Origin: Mactromeris polynyma
Lineage: Eukaryota > Mollusca > Bivalvia > Venerida > Mactridae
DNA: 64,000 bases
Assembly (NCBI GenBank): GCA_032209605.1
Contig: JASFXZ010000037.1
Coordinates: forward strand, 744,001-808,000
Reading direction: 5' to 3'
Under the pieces are notes generated by a model. That model did not search any database and was not told where the DNA came from. It was given only the letters and a program-made list of their open reading frames with translations. Positions 1 to 39,765 of this stretch are shown here, in pieces (position 1 is the stretch's first letter; each line of letters begins with the position of its first letter). Both the position numbers and the translations under genes were made by a program.

Positions 1-690
1 TGACAAGTGATATGTCAATAAGCTCAGCTTATTCAGTCTACATTTTAATGGCTGTCACACGCAGTATGGTGACAAGTAATATGTCAATAGGCTCGGCTTA
101 TTCAGTCTACATTTTAATGACTGTCACAAGCAGTATGGTGACAAGTAATATGTCAATAGGCTCGGCTTCTTCAGTCTACATTTTAATGGCTGTCACAAGC
201 AGTATGGTGACAAGTAATATGTCAATAGGCTCGGCTTATTCAGTCTACATTTTAATGGCTGTCACAAGCAGTATGGTGACAAGTAATATGTCAATAGGCT
301 CGGCTTATTCAGTCTACATTTTAATGGCTGTCACAAGCAGTATGGTGACAAGTAATATGTCAATAGGCTCGGCTTATTCAGTCTACATTTTAATGACTGT
401 CACAAGCAGTATGGTGACAAGTGATATGTCAATAAGCTCAGCTTATCCAGTCTACATTTTAATTACTGTCAGACGCAGTATGGTGACAAGTGATATGTCA
501 ATAAGCTCAGCTTATCCAGTCTACATTTTAATTACTGTCAGACGCAGTATGGTGACAAGTGATATGTCAATAAGCTCAGCTTATCCAGTCTACATTTTAA
601 TTACTGTCAGACATGGTTTGGTGATATGTCCAGCAATGTGTCAATATAGGATAAGCTTATTCATTCTACATTTAATGAAAGTCATAATTT
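1..690. repeat. 69-bp minisatellite (about 9 units), continuing off the left edge
   Basis: The unit 'gacaagtaatatgtcaatag...' recurs at 2, 71, 140, 209, 278, 347, 416, 485 and 554, with a degenerate last copy near 623-690. Because 69 is a multiple of three, the plus strand stays open for 235 codons (12-719) as a 23-residue repeat. Units fall into two sub-types (aataggctcggctt and gataagctcagctt). No signal peptide, domain or other sign of a real protein is visible, so the open frame is best read as a by-product of the array. Confidence 0.9.
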
Positions 691-969
691 TTGTGGCAAA
701 TGTTGATTCATGGGTTTAACATGAGAAATACCCTTGTAGTTACATGTATAAGATAAAAATGTACCTTCTTTAAAACAGCGATTGATAATCAGACATAATC
801 TTACTATGTATGTAAGTGTATCAACATATACCCCAGATGTCTTGATTAAATGAACTGTGTGGGGACAATTTTAGTTCATTTCAATCGACCTAGATTTTTG
901 AACAAGATGAAAATGTTCTGAATTGTTTTGAATTTAAATAACCACATGTTCCAAATATATTACTGATAA
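691..969. other. Unremarkable AT-rich sequence
   Basis: No exon, RNA gene or repeat was recognised here. Confidence 0.5.
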
Positions 970-1607
970 CAAACAAGAGGGCCATGGTGACCCTATATCG
1001 CTCACCTGAGTACATTGTCATGTTGGCTTCAAGAGGATTTTCAATAATTTGAACTTGTGACCTATTTTTTGACTCAACATGACCCAGTACCACACTGGAC
1101 TTGCATTTTATTAAGACAAATATTCTGATCAAGTTTTATGAAGTTCCTGTAGAATTGTATATGCAGCCCCCAAGAATCCAGGTTTTCAATCATTTGATCT
1201 TGTGACCTAGTTTTTTTACCTCAGATGACTCAGTTTCAATCTTGACCTAGATCTTATTAAGGCAAACGTTTTGACCCCAAATGATCCAGTTTCAAACTTG
1301 GCCTAGAATTCATTGAGACAAACATTCTGACCATAACTCACATAAATCAAGTAGAAAATGTGACCTCTGGAGTGTTAACAAGGTTTTACTATAATTGGAC
1401 CTAGTGACCTAGTTTTTGACACCATATGACCCAGTTTCGAACTTGGTCTAGATTTTATTGAGGCAAACACTCTGACCAAGTTTGATGCAGATCAGGTAAA
1501 AGATGTTACCTCTAGAGTGTTAACAATCTAAATTGTTGACGACAAAGGACTACGGCCACAGTGCGATCCCAATAGCTCACCACTTTGTGCTCAAGTGAGC
1601 TAAAAAT
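970..1607 (+). repeat. Mollusc-type dispersed repeat with inverted ends
   Basis: It starts 'aacaagagggccatggtgac' with 'tcgctcacctgagtaca' and ends with 'tgctcaagtgagctaaa', which is the inverse of that start, so the element has terminal inverted repeats of about 15 bases. The interior consists of diverged repeats of 'gtgacctagtttttgac...gacccagtttc...cttgacctagattttattgaggcaaacattctgacc'. Related pieces lie at 33165-33275 and 56340-56690. It is probably a non-autonomous DNA element. Confidence 0.65.
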
Positions 1608-2469
1608 AATTTGAGCAAGTACATGATATCAAATGAAAATGTTTCCAAATTTTCCATTGTTTTGCTATCATAAACAGGAAGCAAAACACTGACCCCCCCA
1701 GTTATAATTTGTTCCATTTAAAAAAATACCTAATGAGTGAATTGTAAATCAGGACTTGCTAGTAGGTGGACAGAAAATAAAAATGTGTATAATTTTATTT
1801 TTTTTGGAAAAAAAATAATCTTGGATATTATGTCTGATTTATGGATGAAAACATCAACCTCAAACAAGGAAATTTAGACTTATGGTTGCAATTTAACAAT
1901 TGAAGTCTGGAACAGAAATAGATGAAAGCCAGACCCCTGTAAACTGAGTTTAATCAATGCCACTTTAGTAAGCATTCGAGAAAATTACAAAATTGAATTA
2001 TTAGAACACACACAAGATTTTCATTACTGAAATTATTAGACATAGGAATTATCAAGGTTTAACAGCAAACACTCATGTCCTGTTAATATAATCTGTCTGG
2101 CAATTAGGCGTTTCACTCAACTGGTGTTCATTTGTGATAAATGATGTTCTTTACAAGATATGAAAGTGTTCAAAATCACCGACATTTTAACTGACCGACA
2201 CTGAATATACAATCCATCATTGTCAACCCATAATTCCACCCAGTATAAGATGCATAATTATTATATAAAAATGGTAAAATATTTATTGACTAGTCCAAAT
2301 TGTTTTCAAATACCCCAAACAGTCTCCTCTTTAAATTTCTACTTCTAATTGGTAATGCAGAAAAGAGATGTTTGTTTTTCACATGTAGACATGTTTTACA
2401 GGTTTTTACTTGATACAGATACATCTATGTATTTTCTTTATAATTTTGAACCATAAGCATACAAGGAAG
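1608..2469. other. AT-rich sequence with no recognised feature
   Basis: Read on both strands; no PKC-like exon, RNA gene or clear repeat was found. A short poly-T/poly-A stretch lies near 1795-1815. Confidence 0.5.
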
Positions 2470-4925
2470 AATGATATGTTTACAGGCTATTACTCCAGAC
2501 TGGTGTGACCAGAGATATGTTTACAGGCTACTACTCCAGACTGGTGTGACCAGAGATATGTTTACAGGCTACTACTCCAGACTGGTGTGACCAGAGATAT
2601 GTTTACAGGCTACTACTCCAGACTGGTGTGACCAGAGATATGTTTACAGGCTACTACTCCAGACTGGTGTGACCAGAGATATGTTTACAGGCTATTACTC
2701 CAGACTGGTGTGACCAGAGATATGTTTACAGGCTATTACTCCAGACTGGTGTGACCAGAGATACTGTTTACAGGCTACTACTCCAGACTGGTGTGACTAG
2801 AGATATGTTTACAGGCTATTACTCCAGACTGGTGTGACCAGAGATATGTTTACAGGCTATTACAGGCTACTCAGACTGGTGTGACCAGAGATATGTTTAC
2901 AGGCTATCAGACTGGTGTGCCAGAATGTACAGGCTCTGAGGACCAGAGATATGTTTACAGGCTACTACTCCAGACTGGTGTGACCAGAGATATGTTTACA
3001 GGCTATTACTCCAGACTGGTGTGACCAGAGATATGTTTACAGGCTATTACTCCACTCCTGGTGTGACCAGAGATTACAGATACCAGATGACAGGTTTACA
3101 GGCTACTACTCCAGACTGGTGTGACCAGAGATATGTTTACAGGCTACTACTGACCAGACTGGTGTGACCAGAGATATGTTTACAGGCTATTACTCCAGAC
3201 TGGTGTGACCAGAGATATGTTTACAGGCTATTACTCAGACTGGTGTGACCAGAGATATGTTTACAGGCCACTACTCCAGACTGGTGTGACCAGAGATATG
3301 TTTACAGGCTATTACTCCAGACTGGTGTGACCAGAGATACTGTTTACAGGCTATTACTCCAGACTGGTGTGACCAGAGATATGTTTACAGGCTACTACTC
3401 CAGACTGGTGTGACCAGAGATATGTTTACAGGCTACTACTCCAGACTGGTGTGACCAGAGATATGTTTACAGGCTATTACTCCAGACTGGTGTGACCAGA
3501 GATATGTTTACAGGCTATTACTCCAGACTGGTGTGACCAGAGATATGTTTACAGGCTATTACTCCAGACTGGTGTGACCAGAGATATGTTTACAGGCTAC
3601 TACTCCAGACTGGTGTGACCAGAGATATGTTTACAGGCTACTACTCCAGACTGGTGTGACCAGAGATATGTTTACAGGCTATTACTCCAGACTGGTGTGA
3701 CCAGAGATATGTTTACAGGCCACTACTCCAGACTGGTGTGACCAGAGATATGTTTACAGGCTATTACTCCAGACTGGTGTGACCAGAGATATGTTTACAG
3801 GCTATTACTCCAGACTGGTGTGACCAGCGATATGTTTACAGGCTACTACTCCAGACTGGTGTGACCAGAGATATGTTTACAGGCTACTACTCCAGACTGG
3901 TGTGACCAGAGATATGTTTACAGGCTACTACTCCAGACTGGTGTGACCAGAGATATGTTTACAGGCTACTACTCCAGACTGGTTGTGACCAGAGATATGT
4001 TTACAGGCTACTACTCCAGACTGGTGTGACCAGAGATATGTTTACAGGCTACTACTCCAGACTGGTGTGACCAGAGATATGTTTACAGGCTACTACTCCA
4101 GACTGGTGTGACCAGAGATATGTTTACAGGCTACTACTCCAGACTGGTGTGACCAGAGATATGTTTACAGGCTATTACTCCAGACAGGTGTGACCAGAGA
4201 TATGTTTACAGGCTATTACTCCAGACTGGTGTGACCAGAGATACTGTTTACAGGCTACTACTCCAGACTGGTGTGACCAGAGATATGTTTACAGGCTACT
4301 ACTCCAGACTGGTGTGATCAGAGATATGTTTACAGGCTATTACTCCAGACTGGTGTGACCAGAGATATGTTTACAGGCTATTACTCCAGACTGGTGTGAC
4401 TAGAGATATGTTTACAGGCTATTACTCCAGACTGGTGTGACCAGAGATATGTTTACAGGCTATTACTCCAGACTGGTGTGACCAGAGATATGTTTACAGG
4501 CCACTACTCCAGACTGGTGTGACCAGAGATATGTTTACAGGCCACTACTCCAGACTGGTGTGACCAGAGATATGTTTACAGGCTATTACTCCAGACTGGT
4601 GTGACCAGAGATATGTTTACAGGCCACTACTCCAGACTGGTGTGACCAGAGATATGTTTACAGGCCACTACTCCAGACTGGTGTGACCAGAGATATGTTT
4701 ACAGGCCACTACTCCAGACTGGTGTGACCAGAGATATGTTTACAGGCTATTACTCCAGACTGGTGTGACCAGAGATATGTTTACAGGCTATTACTCCAGA
4801 CTGGTGTGACCAGAGATATGTTTACAGGCTATTACTCCAGACTGGTGTGACCAGAGATATGTTTACAGGCTATTACTCCAGACTGGTGTGACCAGGGATA
4901 CTGTATCAGTCTAGTAGTCCAGTAA
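2470..4925. repeat. 41-bp minisatellite, about 59 units
   Basis: The unit is 'agagatatgtttacaggcta' followed by 'ctactccagactggtgtgacc'. Most copies differ at only one or two sites (ctac/ttac, gcta/gcca, occasional atactg for atatg). A block at about 2858-3090 has broken and scrambled units (for example 'ggctatcagactggtgtgcc' and 'gattacagataccagatgac'), unlike the near-identical copies on either side. It lies 3' of the last PKC exon found. Confidence 0.95.
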
Positions 4926-7900
4926 ATCAATATCCCTGTAAGGCACACCAAACCTGTTTTATAACCTTTTTATTACATATGTTCGACTCCAGTTTAGTGT
5001 TGCTTAATGTTAACAGTAAAAAAAAAAGATATACACACAAGTTTAATAAAATATTGGAAATAATTCGACATTTTAAGAAATGATTGAGAAATCTAGGATC
5101 TACAATGACATCACATCGGAAGTATGCCAAAAATCAGTATTTGGCACACCCAGAAGTATGCCAAATAACGCTATTAGGCAACCCAGGTCACATGAACATA
5201 GATATTGGCCCCATGTAGTCCATGTATGCTTATATATAGGGAACATTTGTTCTTAACAAATGAGAATTTTTTTTCTAAAATAATCAAGCTAATAACTTTT
5301 AAAACTTATTTTTACTTCAATTTTTTTTCTAAAATTTGCTAAAACTTGTTTACTACAACATGTATTAATTAATTAATTGTCACATTTTAAATTTAAGTTT
5401 ACTTACAACACTTTTTCTAAAAAAGATACTGGATCAAATTAATTGCAGTTTGGTTAAGGAGTCATCATAAGTATATATAAGTTATAAATTTGCGATGTAA
5501 AAGCAATAAGTTACAACCAGCCTACATCATACAAATTTACCATTTAACTGACCACACAATTATGTGTTAGTGTACAGTCATTATAAATATGGAAAACATT
5601 TATTCATGAAAACGGATATTTTAAGAATAAGCTTCATTTTAAGGATTTTTGTTCGGAAGATTTCAGATAAATATTTATGAAATGACAGGAAAATAAATAT
5701 TTCATTGTTTCACAAGTTAATGGCTTCAGAGTTAGATTTATTTCATATTCATGCAGGAATATATGCAAGCAATCATGCACCAACATAGCAATAGTTAACT
5801 CAAATACAATATTGATAAAAACAACATAAATTCTGGAAAGATATACATGTATATAGGAATATGCACAACATTTAATACTCATGCCTTGACAGCTAAATGA
5901 ATTCAATAGCATTCTTATATCGGCACAAAGATGATGTCACCCACCGGATTCTCTGATCTTATTTCCACTCAATGTTCGCTTTTTACTAACATTTTTTCAG
6001 ACAAAATTATTTAATTATGCCCATTTGTTACACAAAATATTAGTGCAATAAATGCCTAAAAAGGTTTGTAAATATAATGAGTAAATTCATAGAAAATGAG
6101 GATCAAGTCACATTGTGGTTTGTGGTTTTAGAACATTTATATAACCTAAAGCAATAACAAATACTAACATCTCAAATTTCAAGGAAAAATTCAAAAGTAG
6201 GTTGTGTAAGGATGTGAAATGTTGATTTTTTTTCAAATTCAGTTAGACAACCAGATACCTTACATTGTATTTCATGCCAAGAATTACCATCAAGGATATC
6301 AGAATCAGAGCAAGAACATTAAAACTTTACAAGATAACTCTCTCTGAAGATTATTTGAAGCTCTAACATTAATCAAGAAAAGCAGACATGTTTTGGAAAC
6401 TTGCACTACAACAAAGAAAAGCCAAATTTCTGGTAGAATTGGTGAAATTACGATAATGTGGAAACCTACATACATATTTTAAGTAACGTGATTTACTCTT
6501 TTGAGATAAAACTTACATACAAATTGTATAAGTAAGCAAACCAATGTCTGGTATTAGAGTTTTATGGCAATACATAGCATTTAGAGATGATGTAAATGTG
6601 CTCTGTCTTACATTGTGTTCATACTATTTTTTACAACCATGAATCCTATCAAGATTCATTATCTACAAAATACATCATTCTAGTACCATGAATGTTTTGA
6701 TTCAATCTAGCAATTGATTTATTTATATATAAAACTTGATTTCAAAAGCCTAGAAATAGGAATATTTTGATTCAATTTTACATGAACTTCATATGGGAAA
6801 TGAATACTGCATATGCAGGAATAAAAAAACTGACTGTCTCGGTATATAAAGTTAAAATAGTTTCCTCATCATTCTGATAAAAAGCTGAAACTGGATATCA
6901 TTTTCATCACATTGTATCCCAAAACCTAGTTGAAATAATAGTTGTATGAAGTTTAGTCTGTTTGTCAATAAGGATAAAGTCTATCAGATTATTTCCACGA
7001 ATATTGGAATATTCACTGCATTTTCTTGGAAATTATTCAATGCAATAATGAGAAATAATTACCAGATATGATATTGGATATGTGCAATTATATGAAATAA
7101 AAAAAATCAATGGGTGCGACAGCTTTTGTACTTCTGATTTTGTTATCATGTATTTTGCATTGTGCACATAACACGAAACCAAACCTTTCCATGGTTATTT
7201 ATAAGTTTTGAATAAAGAAACATAAAATATACAGATAGATAGATAAACACATCGTCATTTATTTCGATAATTCATAATACATTTGATCAGTCTGTTATAG
7301 TGAGGTAACATATGTTTGTTATGGTGTTAAACTTGTCATCTTTATTGTACAGTTAAATCCAAAATCTTACAATGGCACCAAAATGAGTTAAAAGTCTGAC
7401 ATTAAGTTCACTGATAATCAAGTTATTTTATCACATACTTATCAAGTACCTTTGACCTATATATTTCAAGCTGTGTAATATTATGTACTCTATACACGTA
7501 CAGATTGACAATATAGAAGAGTATATATGTTTACATATATTTACGGTTTATAATACTGATACTGTATAACACTGGACAATCATGTCTTACCTGAGAAATC
7601 CAAGAACATACATCAACGATGGACTAATTAAATCAACTATATACTCTCTGATTTGTCAGAAAAAAGGAACTATAAAATGCCTGACATAGTCATAACTTAA
7701 ACATTCCATAAGTAACACATACAAAGTTTTGCCAAAAAATATAAAAAGAGTCATAGACTTTTTAAATGAGTTCTTATTTCTGAAATTTGTATGCAGAAGA
7801 GATGGGAAGGAATGATTTGTTTCCAAAACAGTGTCCAGAATGCATACATTTTGATAGTGTTTCCGAAAAAATTGTTCTAATCCTCTTCAGATTTCTTTTT

Positions 7901-8015
7901 TTTATTGTTCAGATTACAGCATAACAATAATGTAAGTATAACTATGTCCGACACTACTGCCAACCATTGAATAAAAGACCCAAAGAAATCCCTCAACAAC
8001 ATGGCCGCTACTTAC
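4926..8015. other. AT-rich stretch downstream of the last PKC exon found
   Basis: About 3.1 kb, presumably intron. It was searched on the minus strand for the C-tail (NFD, turn and hydrophobic motifs) without success. No array or inverted-end element was recognised. Confidence 0.5.
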
Positions 8016-35715
<27,700 letters not shown>

Positions 35716-35868
35716 CTGAAAAACAAAAGTAAAGAATAACTAAGCTATGTTCAAATAGAAGTGTTTCTGTAAGACAGGACTGTCAGCAGCATGGTCAGAT
35801 GGTTCACTGAACATGTACAAGTACATTTGAGTTTCTATTTAAACACTGTAACCAGGGTAAGAATATTT

Positions 35869-36113
35869 GAGCGCAGCTGTACGGTTTCCAACCTCTTCTT
35901 TAAGTGATGTTATATCCAGAAAACATCACAAGTGACGTCACCATGTATTGACAGTAAGCAATAATTGCCCCATATGGAAATATGAAAACAAAGTGACCAG
36001 AATGGAGTAAATAGTGTTTCTGCTTGCAAAATTAGTAGTGTCATCACATATTGCATTTTTTTGAAATGACGTCACTTACAGAAGAGGTTGTAAATCCCAT
36101 AGCTGTGCTCATT
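35869..36113. mobile_element. MITE with inverted ends of about 45 bp
   Basis: The left end 'tgagcgcagctgtacggttt', continuing 'ccaacctcttctttaagtga', matches inverted the right end 'tcacttacagaagaggttgt', continuing 'aaatcccatagctgtgctca', at roughly 75-80 per cent by eye. There is no coding sequence. It lies about 150 bases upstream of the C1B exon in the transcript. Confidence 0.7.
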
Positions 36114-38437
36114 TTGAGTCCTAAACATATATTACATTAATTAAAACACCACCACATCCTAAATGAAGGAAATACAAGACTATGATACGACCCAGGTCTT
36201 CATGACCCAACAACAAGAGAAGGAAGGTAATAAACCAAGTCTAAAATCTTTGTTAATTCTTATATGACCTGGTGGTCACTGCAACATTATGCTCCAGAAA
36301 ATGCAAAGATATTGTAACAAATGAGATCTACGAATATATTAAAGCAGCTTCCAAATCATAAACCTGTAAATCAGCTGTGTCATGACAACGGTCCTTTGAG
36401 AGCAGTAACAACAATATTAACTGCTAAGTAGTTCCATCAAATTGTAATACAGCATGATCACAAGTGCTGAAGAATGCTATTACAATTGCTATTGATTGAA
36501 ATTCTTGAAAATTTCAAATACTTTGGTGTCTCATGGGATACAAAATTTGTAGTCAAGATGGCAACAAAATGTTGATCTGGGGAGACAACACTCTGAGTTC
36601 GAGACATTATGAATGAATGGTATCCACCCACTAACGTCTTAATGTTCCACTAGAGCTTGATTTATTTCATATCTTACTCGCAATTTTGTTAAACAAATAT
36701 TTGATGCTTCACGGCTAAAGCGCAATAAATGGCAGATAACTTAAGAGTGGGTCCTCATTTGTTAGAAAACCTTTTGTGAACGTTAAGCATGTTTGCTCCT
36801 AGTAGAGATAGAGAGACTGATTACAGCTCACTAGTTTTAACAAATTATTATCATGGGAAGATTTCTTGAACACTAGAGCAATTTCAGGTTCATGTAAAAT
36901 CATTTAACATAAAAAATATCATTAATTTTGCTAACTGCCACATTGTTTCTGAAATATTTCCAAGCCACATCCCAGAAGACAATCTTTGTTCGAAAGAAGC
37001 TTAAGAATTGGCTGACAAAAACTATGATCAATATCACTACAAAATTTCCCAGTGAGTGCATTACACCAGTAAATAGTCGCAATTCACTTCTGCTTTGTAG
37101 TATAATCTTGGATTGCAACTGCACTAAATCACCATCTAAGGAAAACTGGTTTTTCATAACTATTTGTGGTGCGATTATGTTTCTAGCTTGAACATCATGC
37201 ATAATATAATTTCACATACTGACTTAAGTAGCTTTTAACAGAAGAAACAGACATTATGCAATGAAGTCAAATTTGCGTAATAATAAATATAAGTTACAAA
37301 TTACAATGAATAAAGTGTCACGGATTGTGGAATCCCATTGACAAGAAGTTTGTAAAGTGAGCAATTTACATTATTAAAACTCTAAAGCTAATATACATTG
37401 TTGAAGATTTGAGACTTAATGTCAGATAACTGAATTGCCTATGGTTTGAAACAGTGCTTTTTGTACCAACTGTGGAGGCCACTGTACATAGTCGGTGTTA
37501 CTGTTATTTTGCTGTGACCCCATGTCAAGATTTCAATAAGCAATATTTTTATCCCTTTTTGAAAAGGGTAGCTGCAATATACTCAGCTATAGGTCCGCAG
37601 AGCTGTTGTCATAGCAATGTGAGGTTGATGCTAGGTGGCAAGGTTATAAATCAGCTGAAACAATAAAGATTTAACTTAGCAGACCAATTTTTCCCCACAT
37701 TATATTTTAACATTTAAACATGAGGTTAAACACAAGATTTAACTCCTAAGCAATAATTTCACATCTTGTGGCACACAAGACAATTGAAGTTAAATTTTCT
37801 ACTACAGCTTTCTTGACAATTTATTGAAGAGAACTTGCATAGATATTCAATCTGTGCAGTTTTCCAGATTATATTAAAGCAATCTTTCTATTCGAACAAT
37901 CAGATATTTGAACTGGTACATATTAGAAGACAGATTTTCATCAGGAAAACATGATCTGCTAATGTTTCTACAAGTTGATCAAATACAATACGCCCAGTGC
38001 AATTCAGAAATTGACCTTATAGTTAAAAATCTTGCACATCTAACATAATAAAGCAGTCAATCCTTTCCTTTACCAGGAAGGCAGCCCAAGGGATGACAAC
38101 AATTAAGTTAAGAAGACTGAAGCGACTGTGCAGCACACGAAAAACAGATCCGTACACCCGATGTGTTAATCTATGATTACAGACCAGACAGCTTGAATGC
38201 ACTTGGTATGTTTCCACACCCATTGCAAGTTAGTGGTAAATGTTCCATGTCACACAATGATAATGGAACATTAAAATACCCATTGTGAACGACACAAATA
38301 GTAATCACAGGATTTAATCTACCGTATTCATAATCTTCAGGTTTATACTACGGTACCTGATAATCATGTATCAGTACTGAAAAAAAGGAATTTTTAAATA
38401 GAACAACCATAAAACAGTAAAAACAACAACTTTAAAC
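36114..38437. other. Intron sequence, nothing recognised
   Basis: Searched on the minus strand for the C1A and C1B cysteine motifs and not found. Short overlapping open frames near 36900-37200 and 37454-37666 have no domain. Confidence 0.5.
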
Positions 38438-39765
38438 CTGATTCTTGCATGCAGCATACAATAAACCTGATTCCAGCAGCATAAGCCAACAACTATAAAC
38501 TTGATTCCAGCAGCATAAGCCAACAACTATAGACTTGATTCCAGCAGCATAAGCCAACAACTATAAACCTGATTCCAGCAGCATAAGCCAACAACTATAA
38601 ACCTGATTCCAGCAGCATAAGCCAACAACTATAAACTTGATTCCAGCAGCATAAGCCAACAACTATAAACCTGATTCCAGCAGCATAAGCCAACAACTAT
38701 AAACTTGATTCCAGCAGCATAAGCCAACAACAATAAACCTGATTCCAGCAGCATAAGCCAACAACTATAAACCTGATTCCAGCAGCATAAGCCAACAACT
38801 ATAAACTTGATTCCAGCAGCATAAGCCAACAACAATAAACTTGATTCCAGCAGCATAAGCCAACAACTATAAACCTGATTCCAGCAGCATAAGCCAACAA
38901 CCATAAACCTGATTCCAGCAGCATATGCCAACAACCATAAACCTGATTCCTGCAGCATATGCCAACAACCATAAACTTGATTCCTACAGCATAAGCCAAC
39001 AACCATAAACCTGATTCCTACAGCATAAGCCAACAACTATAAACCTGATTCCTACAGCATAAGCCAACAACTATAAACCTGATTCCTACAGCATATGCCA
39101 ACAACCATAAACCTGATTCCTACAGCATAAGCCAACAACTATAAACCTGATTCCTACAGCATAAGCCAACAACTATAAACCTGATTCCTACAGCATAAGC
39201 CAACAACTATAAACCTGATTCCTACAGCATATGCCAACAACCATAAACCTGATTCCTACAGCATAAGCCAACAACTATAAACCTGATTCCTACAGCATAA
39301 GCCAACAACTATAAACCTGATTCCTACAGCATATGCCAACAACTATAAACCTGATTCCTACAGCATATGCCAACAACCATAAACCTGATTCCTACAGCAT
39401 AAGCCAACAACTATAAACCTGATTCCTACAGCATAAGCCAACAACTATAAACCTGATTCCTACAGCATAAGCCAACAACTATAAACCTGATTCCTACAGC
39501 ATAAGCCAACAACTATAAACCTGATTCCTACAGCATAAGCCAACAACTATAAACCTGATTCCTACAGCATATGCCAACAACCATAAACCTGATTCCTACA
39601 GCATATGCCAACAACCATAAACCTGATTCCTACAGCATAAGCCAACAACTATAAACCTGATTCCTACAGCATATGCCAACAACCATAAACCTGATTCCTA
39701 CAGCATATGCCAACAACTATAAACTTGATTCCTACAGCATAAGCGAACAACCATAAACCCCTTGA
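38438..39765. repeat. 34-bp minisatellite, about 39 units
   Basis: The unit is 'aacctgattcctacagcata' followed by 'agccaacaactata'. There are two regional sub-types: 'ccagcagcataagcc' in the left part (to about 38920) and 'cctacagcataagcc'/'gcatatgcc' in the right part. Minus-strand open frames of up to 135 codons across it are by-products. It lies in the giant PKC intron. Confidence 0.95.

Noticed and set aside
2470..4925. CRISPR-like array
   Set aside because: The whole 41-base unit is repeated with no unique spacers, and the genome is animal; it is a minisatellite.
38023..38223. Possible C1-domain exon (minus-strand HSSCLVCNHRL)
   Set aside because: Cysteine and histidine spacing does not match a C1 domain, and there is no fit to the phase required by the C1B exon.
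38629..39036. 135-codon minus-strand repeat frame
   Set aside because: It is produced by the 34-bp array; a second frame is open over the same units.
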